DNA of 64,000 nucleotides from UBA1847 sp942492205. Lineage in GTDB: Bacteria > Pseudomonadota > Gammaproteobacteria > Steroidobacterales > Woeseiaceae. The DNA lies in the NCBI GenBank assembly GCA_942492205.1, contig CALODT010000003.1, positions 455,290-519,289 on the forward strand, given 5' to 3'. The notes under the pieces were generated by a model. The model ran no database searches. It had not been told where the DNA came from and saw nothing but the letters and a program-made list of their open reading frames with translations. The position numbers and the translations under genes were made by a program. Shown piece after piece: positions 28,108 to 37,536 of this stretch (the stretch's first letter is position 1; each line of letters opens with the position of its first letter).

Positions 28108-29075
28108 TCTGGTGCCTCGAAAGCAAAGGTGATCACGTCGCGAATGTCGTCGCTGCCAGCGCAGACCATGTGCAGCCGTTCCAGGCCCATCGCAACACCG
28201 GCAGAGGCAGGCAGGCCCGATTCCAGGGCTGCCAGTAACGCCGTGTCGTGTGGGCGTCGCTTACGACCTCGCGTCAGTCGTTCTGCGTCGTCGCCCTGCA
28301 TACGCGTTGCCTGTTCCGTCGCGTCCGTCAGCTCGACATAGCCGTTTGCCAGTTCGATAGCACCGAAAAAGACCTCGAACCGGTCGGCGACGCGAGGATC
28401 GTCCGGGCAGAGCCGGGCGAGCGCTGCCTGGCTGGCCGGGTAGTGTTGCAGTACCGTCAGGCGATCTTGCGCAAACGTGGGCGCGACGTGCGTCGCAAGA
28501 ACAAGATCCAGCCAGTCATCACGATACTCGCCGAGCGACGCTCGAAGGCTCGTATCCGCATCTACAACAGCTGCCAGTTCATCGATGCTTGCGGTCAACG
28601 GGTCGATGTCTACAGCCTGCAGGAAACTGTCGCGATAGTCGGTCTGGACCGCATCCGCGTCAAAAAAGTCTTTCCCCAAAGCCGCCTGTATGACAGCAAT
28701 CGCATCGGCGATGATCTCGCGCAGTCCGAAGCCCAGTCGGTACCACTCGAGCATCGTGAACTCGGGCTGGTGTCGCAGGCCGCTTTCCCCGTCGCGAAAG
28801 ACGCGGCAGATCGAGTAGATGTCCGGATAGCCTGCGGCCAGCAAGCGCTTCATGCAGAACTCGGGTGATGTGCTGAGGAACAGTGCCTCAGCGCTGACTT
28901 CGCTCTGCGGGATCTCGAGACTCTCTATTTGCGTATCGCTGACCGCATGGCGACTCAGCGCGGGCGTATCGACCTCAAGGACGTTCGCGGTCTCGAAGAA
29001 GCGTCGAATGCGCCGCAGTAACACGCTCCTCGTTCGAGCTGCGCTGGCACCCGACGTCGGCTTCCAGCGCGTCAT
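28104..29075 (-). CDS. epmA: EF-P--(R)-beta-lysine ligase EpmA (PoxA/GenX)
   Basis: 323 residues, the length of a LysRS catalytic core without the anticodon-binding domain. Class II motifs are FFETANVLEVDTPALSRH (motif 1), YSICRVFRDGESGLRHQPEFTMLEWYR (motif 2) and GVAMGLERLHMV (motif 3). It activates (R)-beta-lysine and attaches it to EF-P; efp is close by at 27075. It overlaps psd upstream and msrC downstream by 4 bp each. Confidence 0.95.
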   Translation of the reverse strand: MTRWKPTSGASAARTRSVLLRRIRRFFETANVLEVDTPALSRHAVSDTQIESLEIPQSEVSAEALFLSTSPEFCMKRLLAAGYPDIYSICRVFRDGESGLRHQPEFTMLEWYRLGFGLREIIADAIAVIQAALGKDFFDADAVQTDYRDSFLQAVDIDPLTASIDELAAVVDADTSLRASLGEYRDDWLDLVLATHVAPTFAQDRLTVLQHYPASQAALARLCPDDPRVADRFEVFFGAIELANGYVELTDATEQATRMQGDDAERLTRGRKRRPHDTALLAALESGLPASAGVAMGLERLHMVCAGSDDIRDVITFAFEAPE

Positions 29076-29935
29076 GCTCCGCTGGCAGTAAACCTGCCGA
29101 TCGCTTCGCCCATTCGCAAAGTCGTGCCTGGTTCGAGTCCGCCGCGCCAGTCGCCGGCGCGATCGGGAAGCAGCATGATGACCGTCGAGCCCATATTGAA
29201 CCAGCCCAGCAGGTCGCCCTTGCTGATCCTCGTGTCGTGCCCGGAGATGTCGATGGTGTCAACGGTGCCGGCTTTACGCGGTCGAATCTCGCCGCTCCAG
29301 GGCGTCGAGATACTGCCTACATTGAGCGCCCCGACAAAAATCAGCACGGCAGGTCCGTGTGCACACCGGAAATGCATGACGAGGCGCTCATTGCGGCGAA
29401 AAAGGCCGTTGACCCTGGCTGCCGTGGCATCGTTAACGCTGAAGAGATCGCCGGGGACGTAACGTGCTGCGACCAGTTCGGCGTCGAAGGGCGCGTGCAC
29501 GCGATGATAGTTGTACGGAGCCAGGTAGATTGTCGCAAAGCGGCCATTACTATAGGCGTCGCACTCTTCGAGATCTGTTGCCAGCAAGTCTTCCAGCGAG
29601 TAGTCGATGCCCTTGGCCTGCAGCAGGCAGTTTCTCTCGAGGGTGCCGGCGAGACTGACCGTGCCGTCGACGGGTGAGACGATGGCGAGGGGGTCGCCGT
29701 CCACGACCCGCGCATCCTGCCGGAGCTCGCGGATGAAGAAGTCGTTGAACGTGGCGAAGTCCCGGGGCGATTCGAGCAGTATCTCGTCCACGTCGACATC
29801 GTAGAGTTTGACGAAGCGCGAAATCAGGAAGTCTTTGACGGCCGTATTACGAATGCGTGCGACGCGATGAATCAGTGCGGTGAGCCAGTGTTTTGGCAGC
29901 AGGTATTGAATCAGGACAAAAACGTTCGCAAGCAT
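29072..29935 (-). CDS. psd: Phosphatidylserine decarboxylase proenzyme
   Basis: 287 residues. Motifs are DFATFNDFFIRELR, SPVDGTVS, YNYHRVHAPFDA and, near residue 250, WFNMGSTVIMLLP, which carries the GST site where self-cleavage turns the serine into a pyruvoyl group. Here the residue before GST is M, where E. coli has L. It makes phosphatidylethanolamine at the inner membrane. It sits 27 bp after the PCuAC gene and overlaps epmA by 4 bp. Confidence 0.96.
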   Translation of the reverse strand: MLANVFVLIQYLLPKHWLTALIHRVARIRNTAVKDFLISRFVKLYDVDVDEILLESPRDFATFNDFFIRELRQDARVVDGDPLAIVSPVDGTVSLAGTLERNCLLQAKGIDYSLEDLLATDLEECDAYSNGRFATIYLAPYNYHRVHAPFDAELVAARYVPGDLFSVNDATAARVNGLFRRNERLVMHFRCAHGPAVLIFVGALNVGSISTPWSGEIRPRKAGTVDTIDISGHDTRISKGDLLGWFNMGSTVIMLLPDRAGDWRGGLEPGTTLRMGEAIGRFTASGA

Positions 29936-29962
29936 GGCTTTCTCAGTCGCAATTATCGGTCG

Positions 29963-30388
29963 CTACTCTCGGTCGACCTGGGATTCGAATGTTGCATCTA
30001 CGCTCAGGAGCGGGCTGTCACCATCCAGGAAGCTGAGCGACACAGTATCGGAAGCGACCGTCGGGCGCATTAGCATCAGGTGTTTGCCACCGCGCCGCAG
30101 CGTCACGGTCTCGCCCGCAGGAATCTCGAGCGCCGACAGGGAACGCATCCGCGCTACGCCGTCTTCGATCGTCGTTTCGTGCAGCTGCACGGATTCGAAT
30201 TGCGCGCTGACAACGCGGGTTATACGAAGGGTCGTATCCGTGTTGTTGGTCAGTGACAGATAGCCGGCGCTCATCGTCATGCCGGGCATCGGTCGCGTGA
30301 TGAGCACGTCGCTCGCAACCAGTGGCGGCTGCGGATCGCCGCCACAGGCGGCAAACAGCAGCAACGCACAGAGAAGCAGTCTGCGCAT
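29963..30388 (-). CDS. PCu(A)C-type periplasmic copper chaperone, lipoprotein
   Basis: 141 residues. The N-terminus MRRLLLCALLLFAACGG is a lipoprotein signal with the lipobox LFAAC (cysteine 15). The mature domain has the copper motif: H in QLHETTIEDGVARM (HX10M) and KHLMLM (HxM). Such proteins hand Cu(I) to the CuA or CuB site of cytochrome oxidase, often with a SCO protein, which is the next gene upstream and overlaps by one base (ATGA-type junction). Confidence 0.93.
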   Translation of the reverse strand: MRRLLLCALLLFAACGGDPQPPLVASDVLITRPMPGMTMSAGYLSLTNNTDTTLRITRVVSAQFESVQLHETTIEDGVARMRSLSALEIPAGETVTLRRGGKHLMLMRPTVASDTVSLSFLDGDSPLLSVDATFESQVDRE

Positions 30389-30999
30389 CAGTAGGCAGCC
30401 ATGATCAGGGGCAAATCGCGGACGAAGTTCTCACTGACGTGTGTGCCGCTGAACAGCGCATGAAATTCCGCTGCCGGATTGACCAGCAGCACCGCTGCGG
30501 AGTGATCGACAGCGTAGTTGTTGTCGACACCGGGCCGCTTCTCGAAAAAAATGCCGAGCCCTTTTGTCAGCTTCGTGACTTCATCGAGGTTGCCCGTTAT
30601 GCCAAGATTGCCGGTACCGAAATAGTCCAGATACTGCGCCATCAGCTCGGGCGTGTCGCGCTCGGGGTCCACGCTGACGAGCACGATTCTCGGTAGCGGA
30701 TCCTGCCCGTTCTCCGACAGCGTGCGGCGGGCGGCAGACAGGATCTGTAGTGTAGCCGGGCAGATGTCCGGGCAATGCGTAAAACCGAAAAACACCAGGC
30801 TCCATTGATCCCTGAAGCTGTCACGCGTCGCGACCTGGCCATACTGGTCCACAAGCGAGAACTCCGGGAGCGGTGTTGGTGCTGGAAGTACGAAAGCGGT
30901 CGTCGGTGCTGCCGGCTCCTGCATACGCACTGCAAGGAAAATGCCTGCGGCCAGCGCGACAGCCATGACGATAGCAATAAAGAGATTTCTCGGACCCAT
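30388..30999 (-). CDS. SCO1/SenC family copper-dependent thioredoxin-like protein
   Basis: 203 residues with an N-terminal membrane anchor (LFIAIVMAVALAAGIFLAV). The thioredoxin-like domain has FFGFTHCPDICPATL, where both CPDIC cysteines are present, and the copper-ligand histidine in AVDHSAAVLLV. It assists CuA assembly of cytochrome c oxidase. It leads the operon SCO-PCuAC-psd-epmA-msrC; the 109-bp gap to divergent prmB should hold the promoter. Confidence 0.94.
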   Translation of the reverse strand: MGPRNLFIAIVMAVALAAGIFLAVRMQEPAAPTTAFVLPAPTPLPEFSLVDQYGQVATRDSFRDQWSLVFFGFTHCPDICPATLQILSAARRTLSENGQDPLPRIVLVSVDPERDTPELMAQYLDYFGTGNLGITGNLDEVTKLTKGLGIFFEKRPGVDNNYAVDHSAAVLLVNPAAEFHALFSGTHVSENFVRDLPLIMAAY

Positions 31000-31108
31000 G
31001 ACACTCTAGACTGGCTGTGGCTGCAAAGAGTTCGCAATTCTACAGGCAGTTGGCTGTGCAGCGTGATAGATTCGCCGTCGCATTCGCACATTTTGACGCC
31101 TGACACCG

Positions 31109-32008
31109 ATGACCGAGCAAAAAATCCGCGAGCTGACCGTCGAGCAGGCGATTCGCGCTACCGCCGCGCGTTTCGACGCCGCAGACCTGAGCTACGGTCA
31201 CGGCACCGACAACGCGCTGGACGAAGCGGCCTGGCTGGTTTTCTCGGTGCTCGATTTGCCGCATGACGACGCTGCGTCTGTCTATGGGCGTGCGTTGAGC
31301 CCTGAGCAATACGACAAGATTAGCGATCTTGCCGAGCAGCGCGTGCAGCAGCGAGTTCCTCTCGCCTATCTACTTCGTGAGGCCTGGTTTGCGGGCCTCA
31401 CGTTCTACGTCGACGAGCGCGTGCTCGTGCCGCGCTCGCCGCTGGCAGAGCTCATTGCCAACGAGTTTGCCCCGTGGATCGACGCGACCGAGGTACGACG
31501 GGTTGTCGATATCGGCACGGGCAGCGGCTGCATCGCGATCGCGATGGCAAAACAGTTTCCCGACGCCTCTGTGGACGCCGTGGATATTTCAAAAGACGCG
31601 CTGGCCGTTGCGGCAATCAACATCGAGCGCCACGACGTCGCGGACCGGGTGCGGCTGCTGCGTTCAGATCTGCTGGATGATCTCGGCAGCGAGCGTTACG
31701 ACCTGATCGTCAGCAATCCACCCTATGTCGATGCCGACGACCTCAGGGAAATGCCACCGGAGTTTCGCCACGAGCCGGAGTTGGGACTGGCGGCAGGCAG
31801 CGACGGACTGGATGCCGTACGGCGAATTCTCAAAGATGCCTCGCGATTTCTTACCGACAATGGAATACTCGTCTGTGAGGTTGGTAACAGCCAGGCCGCG
31901 CTTGAACGCGCGTTTCCCAGCGCAGGTTTCATTTGGCTTGAATTCGAGCAGGGCGGGGCGGGTGTATTCCTGCTGACGAGGCAGGACCTCGTCGCGCTGC
32001 AGGATTGA
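31109..32008 (+). CDS. prmB: Ribosomal protein uL3 glutamine methyltransferase
   Basis: 299 residues. SAM-binding VVDIGTGSGCIAIAMA and the substrate motif IVSNPPYVDADD define an N5-glutamine methyltransferase. The long N-terminal helical domain and the following aroC gene fit PrmB (L3-specific) rather than PrmC (release-factor-specific). It starts with a good ATG and is 21 bp upstream of aroC, a common gammaproteobacterial neighbour. Confidence 0.93.
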   Translation: MTEQKIRELTVEQAIRATAARFDAADLSYGHGTDNALDEAAWLVFSVLDLPHDDAASVYGRALSPEQYDKISDLAEQRVQQRVPLAYLLREAWFAGLTFYVDERVLVPRSPLAELIANEFAPWIDATEVRRVVDIGTGSGCIAIAMAKQFPDASVDAVDISKDALAVAAINIERHDVADRVRLLRSDLLDDLGSERYDLIVSNPPYVDADDLREMPPEFRHEPELGLAAGSDGLDAVRRILKDASRFLTDNGILVCEVGNSQAALERAFPSAGFIWLEFEQGGAGVFLLTRQDLVALQD

Positions 32009-32029
32009 GCAGACGACAGGATTGATCAG

Positions 32030-33115
32030 GTGTCCGGCAACAGTTTTGGCAGGTTGTTTACAGTAACGACGTTCGGCGAAAGTCACGGACTCGCCCTCGG
32101 CTGCATTGTCGATGGTTGCCCGCCGGGACTGGAACTGTCAGAGGCGGATATCCAGGTAGACCTGGATCGTCGCCGCCCGGGGCGCAATCGGCACACGACG
32201 CAGCGCAATGAACCTGACCAGGTCAGAATTCTGTCCGGCGTGTTCGAGGGCAGGACGACCGGTACGCCGATCGGGCTGATCGTCGAAAATACCGACCAGC
32301 GCTCACGCGACTACGGTGACATCAAGGACAAGTTCCGTCCCGGTCATGCCGACTACACCTACCATCAGAAATACGGCATTCGTGACTACCGTGGCGGTGG
32401 CCGCTCGTCGGCACGGGAAACCACGATGCGGGTTGCGGCGGGCGCTATCGCACGCAGGTACCTGCAACAAAGACTCAACATCGAGATTCACGGTTACGTC
32501 GCGCAGCTCGGGCCGCTGGTGCTTGCGGCGCGTGATCTGTCCATCGTCAACGACAATCCGTTTTTCTGTGCGGATCCTGAGCGCCTCGACGAGTTGGAGT
32601 CCTTCATGGATGCGTTGCGGGAAGAGGGCGATTCGATTGGTGCCAAGGTCAGTGTATTGGCGAGCAACGTACCGCCCGGTCTCGGTGAGCCGGTCTTCGA
32701 CAAGCTGGAAGCAGACCTGGCGCACGGCCTGATGAGTATCAACGCGGTCAAAGGCGTCGAACTTGGCGCCGGGTTTGCGGCGGTTACGCAGCGCGGCAGT
32801 GAGCATCGCGACGAACTCGGCGCGGACGGCTTCAGCAAGAACGATGCGGGCGGCACGCTCGGCGGTATTTCGTCCGGGCAGGATATTCTCGCCAGTATCG
32901 CGTTAAAACCGACGTCGAGTATTTCTGTGCCAGGCAAAACTATCGACAAGTCGGGCAAGGAAACCGAGATCGTTACGAAGGGACGACACGATCCCTGCGT
33001 TGGCCTGCGCGCTACGCCGATCGCCGAGGCGATGGTAGCGCTGGTGCTCATGGACCATTACTTGCGGCACCGGGCGCAGAACGCAGATGTCGAGACAGAG
33101 ACCCCCAAACTGTAG
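32030..33115 (+). CDS. aroC: Chorismate synthase
   Basis: 361 residues from a GTG at 32030 (SGNSFGRLFTVTTFGESHG). Signature blocks are the N-terminal GESHG, GGGRSSARETTMRVAAGAIA, and RHDPCVGLRATPIAEAM near the end. It converts EPSP to chorismate with reduced FMN. It continues the prmB-aroC-asd run. Confidence 0.97.
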   Translation: MSGNSFGRLFTVTTFGESHGLALGCIVDGCPPGLELSEADIQVDLDRRRPGRNRHTTQRNEPDQVRILSGVFEGRTTGTPIGLIVENTDQRSRDYGDIKDKFRPGHADYTYHQKYGIRDYRGGGRSSARETTMRVAAGAIARRYLQQRLNIEIHGYVAQLGPLVLAARDLSIVNDNPFFCADPERLDELESFMDALREEGDSIGAKVSVLASNVPPGLGEPVFDKLEADLAHGLMSINAVKGVELGAGFAAVTQRGSEHRDELGADGFSKNDAGGTLGGISSGQDILASIALKPTSSISVPGKTIDKSGKETEIVTKGRHDPCVGLRATPIAEAMVALVLMDHYLRHRAQNADVETETPKL

Positions 33116-33148
33116 CTGCGGCATCTCGCCGCGAGGAAAGCACAACGC

Positions 33149-34171
33149 ATGTCAGAAAAACTCGATGTAGCTGTCGTCGGCGCGACCGGCGCCGTCGGCG
33201 AGGCGATGCTGGCAATACTGAGCCAGCGAAAGTTTCCGGTTGGCAAGGTCTACGCACTCGCCAGTGAACGGTCTATCGGCAATTCCGTCGCATTTGGCAA
33301 CCGGCAGCTGCAGGTTGAGAATCTGGCTGACTTCGATTTTTCAAAAGTCGCGATCGGCTTGTTTTCCGCAGGCGGTTCCGTGTCGGCGGAATTTGCACCG
33401 AAAGCGGCGGCGGCCGGCTGCGTTGTCATTGATAACACGTCGCATTTTCGCCGCGATGACGATATCCCGCTGGTGGTGCCGGAAGTGAATCCGGACGCCA
33501 TCGCCGGTTACACGACCCGCGGCATCATTGCCAATCCGAATTGTTCCACGATTCAAATGCTGGTTGCGCTGAAACCGATATACGATGCCGTCGGTATCGA
33601 GCGCATCAATGTCTGCACCTACCAGGCCGTGTCGGGAGCGGGGCGCGGCGCGATCGAGGAGCTTGCAAGACAGACGGCAGCCTTGATGAACGGTCGGCCA
33701 ATCGAGCTCAGCGGCGACGCGAAGCAGATCGGCTTCAACGCCGTGCCGCATATCGATCAGTTCATGGACAACCGTTACACCCGCGAAGAGATGAAAATGG
33801 TCTGGGAAACCCGCAAGATCCTCGACGACGACGAGATCCAGGTAAACCCGACCGCAGTGCGCATCCCTGTGTTTTACGGGCATTCCGAGGCTGTGCATTT
33901 AGAAACGCGCGACAAGATCTCTGCCGCGGCCGTCAGCGAATTGCTGGCAAATTCGCCCGGAATAGAGGTTCTCGACGGCGTCGAAACCGGGCAATATCCG
34001 ACGGCAGTGACCGAAGCGTCCGGGACCGATGCGGTTTTTGTCGGCCGGATTCGGGAAGACATCTCCCATCCGCGCGGAATAGACCTTTGGGTGGTGTCGG
34101 ATAACATACGTAAGGGCGCGGCTCTAAATAGCGTCCAAATTGCTGAAATATTGGCAAAAAACTATCTATAG
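33149..34171 (+). CDS. asd: Aspartate-semialdehyde dehydrogenase
   Basis: 340 residues. NADP-binding VVGATGAVGEAML at the N-terminus, catalytic cysteine in ANPNCSTIQM, and the substrate histidine in IPVFYGHSEAVHLE. This is the shorter form of about 340 residues found in Pseudomonas-like and Gram-positive organisms, not the 367-residue E. coli form. It supplies the branch to lysine, threonine and methionine. A hairpin at 34220 ends the unit. Confidence 0.95.
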   Translation: MSEKLDVAVVGATGAVGEAMLAILSQRKFPVGKVYALASERSIGNSVAFGNRQLQVENLADFDFSKVAIGLFSAGGSVSAEFAPKAAAAGCVVIDNTSHFRRDDDIPLVVPEVNPDAIAGYTTRGIIANPNCSTIQMLVALKPIYDAVGIERINVCTYQAVSGAGRGAIEELARQTAALMNGRPIELSGDAKQIGFNAVPHIDQFMDNRYTREEMKMVWETRKILDDDEIQVNPTAVRIPVFYGHSEAVHLETRDKISAAAVSELLANSPGIEVLDGVETGQYPTAVTEASGTDAVFVGRIREDISHPRGIDLWVVSDNIRKGAALNSVQIAEILAKNYL

Positions 34172-34219
34172 GCTATAGTTCGCAAGCAACTGGCACGGCT
34201 ATCTGCCTGTCATGAATTC

Positions 34220-34249
34220 AGCCCGTCGGGAACCAGCCTACGGGCTTTT
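34220..34249 (+). terminator. Rho-independent terminator after asd
   Basis: AGCCCGT (34220-34226) pairs with ACGGGCT (34240-34246) around a 13-base loop, followed by TTT. It separates asd from fimV. Confidence 0.7.
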
Positions 34250-34269
34250 GGGGTTTGGAGATTTACATT

Positions 34270-37200
34270 ATGTCGCGACGTCTTACTCACATCTCGCTTG
34301 TGCTCGTCCTCCTGCTATCGAGCGAGGTTTGGGCCGTCGGACTGGGTGACATTCGGCTGCAATCGGCTTTGAACGAGCCGCTGCGGGCCGAAATTACGCT
34401 GCTTTCTGCCACACCGGACGAAGTATCGAACCTGAAAGTTGCGCTGGCGTCCGCGGACACATTTGAACGCTACGGCATTGACCGCCCGTTCTATCTCCAG
34501 GACATTCAATTCAATCTCGTCAACGGCCCGAATGGCAGCATCGTACAGCTGCGCTCGCGCCAGCCGATGACGGAGCCATTCCTCACGTTCCTCGTCGAGG
34601 CCAGCTGGCCAAGCGGCAGGCTGTTGCGTGAATACACGGTGCTGCTGGATCCGCCGACGTTTGCGCCGCCAGCGGCGCAGCAGGCGCCCGCTGTAACGGC
34701 ACCGACTCGCAGCGTCCCGGCCGACAGCGGCCGTATCGAGCGCGCGGCACCAGCGCCGCGATCGCAACCGTCAACGTCAGCGCCACCGCAGCGTGCAAGC
34801 GCGCCGCGTTCGCAGCCGTCGACGAGCGCCCCGGTCGATGACAGCCCGTACGATTCAAGCGCCGGCGGCGACTACGTCGTACAGCGCAGCGAGACGCTCT
34901 GGGGTATCGCAAGCCGCGTGCGCCCGGACGCCCGCCTGACGATGAACCAGACGATGCTGGCAATCTTCGAGGCGAATCGCGACGCCTTCGGCGGCAATAT
35001 CAATGTGCTTCGAGCCGGCGCGGCGTTGCGAATTCCCAGCGCTGACGAGATCGTACGGATCAGCAGCGGCGTTGCATTTGAAGAGGTGAAGCGCCAGAAC
35101 GAGGCGTGGTCCGGTGGCAGCGGCTACACGGCGCCTCCGGCAGAGGAGACGCGCCCGAGCCTGGTCCTGGTGCCGCCTGACGAGGAACCTGAGGGGCTGG
35201 TCTACGACGACGATCTGGTGACGTCGGATACGCAGGCGCGGGAGGAAGATCTCGAGCAGCGTATTTACGAGCTCGAGACCACGGATGTTCCCGACCAGCC
35301 TTCATTGATCGCAATTCGCGATACCGAGCTGGCCGAACTTCGCCAGGAGCTGGCTGAGCTGCGTGGCGAAGTCTACGAGCCGCCCGCCGACGTTGACGAG
35401 GATCCGTTCGTCGACGACGAGATGGAAGCCGATGCCGAAATGGACGATGAAATCGGCATCGATGATCTCATGGCGGATGACGAGCTTGCTGACGATGCCG
35501 AGATTGCCGACGACGAAGCAGCGACTGCGGCTGACGACGCACAGGCCGAACCCGTAGCCACGCGTCCGGCGCCAGAACCGAGCCTGCTTGACCGGATACT
35601 GGGTGCTCTGACGAGTGTCTGGGCCGCTATCGGCGCCGCTCTGCTCGTTGTTGTCGGCTTGCTGGTCTGGTTCATGAGCCGGGGTGGCGATGACGATGCG
35701 GATTCGGCACCTTGGGAATCGCTGGATTCCGATGAAATGGGTGCCGACACGCTGGCCTCGACGGAGTCGATGGCTGCGCCGACGGCCGATGAGGCGTTTG
35801 TCGTTGTCGAACAGGATTCCGGCATTCGTGCAATGGACGAGACGGCAGAGATTGCGGTCGACGACGGCCTTACCGATGGCTCAGGAGAATTCGGCTCGCT
35901 GGAAGATACCTTCAGCAGCGAGACAGCCGTCAACCTGGACCAGACGGACCCGATTGCGGAAGCCGACTTCCACATGGCCTATGGCCTGTACGACCAGGCG
36001 GCGGACCTGATCAACGGCGCGCTCGAGACCTCGCCAAACGACACCGCGCTAATGTCCAAACTCTGCGAAATCTACTTCGTCTGGGGCAATCGCGACGCGT
36101 TCGTCGATGCGGCCGGCAAGTTGAAGTCCGCGGGTGGCGAAGGTGCGGACTGGGACAAGATCGTCATCATGGGCCAGCAGATAGCGGCCGACGATGCACT
36201 GTTCGCTGGCGCGGGTGTGGCCGGGGCAACCAAGGCAGTCGACCTTGCATTCGAGGCCGACGGCGACGGCGCCGGCGAGCTCGACATGGACTTTGGCGGA
36301 GAGGCTACGGCCGACGCCGGTTCTGACAGCGATGATGGCGTTGACTTCTTCTTCGAAGAGGATGCGGGCGGTGATGAAGCGGAGGATGCGCTTGATCTCG
36401 AGGTTACGGCGCAGAGTCCGACGATGGAAATAACGGGCACCGAGAAAACGCTCGAAATGCCGGAAAGTCCCGCAATCGACCTGGAATCCACGGCCGAGAC
36501 ACCGACCATCGAGCAACCTGTCGACGTACCGTCGATCGCCGAAACCGATGCCACCTCCGAGTTGCCGTCGCTGGATGACACGCTTGGACAAGCGCTGTCC
36601 GACACCGGTCAGGATGCCAGCGCCACGGCAGAAATTAACCTCGACGATCTGGATCTTGGCATTGATGACCTGGCAGAAACCGAGTTGGCTTCGCTGGACG
36701 ACCTCGATGCCACAGGTACCAACGAGGCGTTGACGGATGTGTTTGACGACACCGGCTCGGTAACCGGCAAAAACCCTGAAATCGACCCCAACGCGACCGG
36801 AGTTCGGGAAGGACTGGATCTTGGCGAGCTGTTTGATCTGGACGCAACGGGCGAGATGATGAACCTCGCGTCTGACGAGACCGGGCGTAGTCCGCTGCTG
36901 GACGTTTCGGAGGATGATGCAACAGCGGAAACCGAAGTCAGCATCGACGAAAGCTTGCTCGACGCGACAGGCCTGACACAGGTACTGAGTGACGATATGG
37001 CGGTCGAGACCGGCACGGACGTCGCCGGGGTTCTCGGTGATGATGACGCGACGATGCTCGCGTCGATGGACGAGGAAGACGACGACTTCGATTTCGCAAA
37101 GACTGAAGCCTTGCCGGCGGACGCATTCCCGGCGCAGGACGCAGATGCGACCGGCGAAATGCCGGCCATGACGGGTGCAGAAGATCTCGATCTCGACGAC

Positions 37201-37524
37201 CTGACGGCGGCGCTCAAGCTCAGCGAGGGCGGCGACACGGTTGAACAGCTGCGCGACGATGCAACCGTCGAGCAGCCGCGCCCGTCAATATCCGGACAGA
37301 CGGCCGAGGTTCCGACCATGTCGCTGGGCCCCGAGGACATGAGCGACGATCTGCACGAAGCTCGCACCATGACCGAGGTCGGTACCAAGCTGGATCTCGC
37401 GCGAGCCTACGTCGACATGGGTGACCCGGCGGGCGCTCGCAGCATTCTCGAGGAGGTTCTCGACGAAGGTGATGACGGCCAGCGTCAGCAGGCGCAGCAG
37501 CTGCTTGACTCACTCCCCAGCTGA
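34270..37524 (+). CDS. fimV: FimV, polar hub protein with LysM and C-terminal TPR/FimV domain
   Basis: 1084 residues from the ATG at 34270, preceded by TTGGAG. Signal peptide ending VWA; FimV N-domain VGLGDIRLQSALNEPLRAEI; Pro/Ala/Ser-rich linker; LysM (YVVQRSETLWGIASRVRPD, about 205-260); coiled coil around 340-375; membrane segment (VWAAIGAALLVVVGLLVWFM, about 455-475); a very acidic region with a TPR-like block (about 560-640). The C-terminal motif TKLDLARAYVDMGDPAGARSILEEVLDEG is the one that binds partner proteins in Pseudomonas. The acidic region has many repeated DATG/ETG words. FimV organises type IV pili and polar development. Confidence 0.93.
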   Translation: MSRRLTHISLVLVLLLSSEVWAVGLGDIRLQSALNEPLRAEITLLSATPDEVSNLKVALASADTFERYGIDRPFYLQDIQFNLVNGPNGSIVQLRSRQPMTEPFLTFLVEASWPSGRLLREYTVLLDPPTFAPPAAQQAPAVTAPTRSVPADSGRIERAAPAPRSQPSTSAPPQRASAPRSQPSTSAPVDDSPYDSSAGGDYVVQRSETLWGIASRVRPDARLTMNQTMLAIFEANRDAFGGNINVLRAGAALRIPSADEIVRISSGVAFEEVKRQNEAWSGGSGYTAPPAEETRPSLVLVPPDEEPEGLVYDDDLVTSDTQAREEDLEQRIYELETTDVPDQPSLIAIRDTELAELRQELAELRGEVYEPPADVDEDPFVDDEMEADAEMDDEIGIDDLMADDELADDAEIADDEAATAADDAQAEPVATRPAPEPSLLDRILGALTSVWAAIGAALLVVVGLLVWFMSRGGDDDADSAPWESLDSDEMGADTLASTESMAAPTADEAFVVVEQDSGIRAMDETAEIAVDDGLTDGSGEFGSLEDTFSSETAVNLDQTDPIAEADFHMAYGLYDQAADLINGALETSPNDTALMSKLCEIYFVWGNRDAFVDAAGKLKSAGGEGADWDKIVIMGQQIAADDALFAGAGVAGATKAVDLAFEADGDGAGELDMDFGGEATADAGSDSDDGVDFFFEEDAGGDEAEDALDLEVTAQSPTMEITGTEKTLEMPESPAIDLESTAETPTIEQPVDVPSIAETDATSELPSLDDTLGQALSDTGQDASATAEINLDDLDLGIDDLAETELASLDDLDATGTNEALTDVFDDTGSVTGKNPEIDPNATGVREGLDLGELFDLDATGEMMNLASDETGRSPLLDVSEDDATAETEVSIDESLLDATGLTQVLSDDMAVETGTDVAGVLGDDDATMLASMDEEDDDFDFAKTEALPADAFPAQDADATGEMPAMTGAEDLDLDDLTAALKLSEGGDTVEQLRDDATVEQPRPSISGQTAEVPTMSLGPEDMSDDLHEARTMTEVGTKLDLARAYVDMGDPAGARSILEEVLDEGDDGQRQQAQQLLDSLPS

Positions 37525-37536
37525 CGGTTTCGCAAC

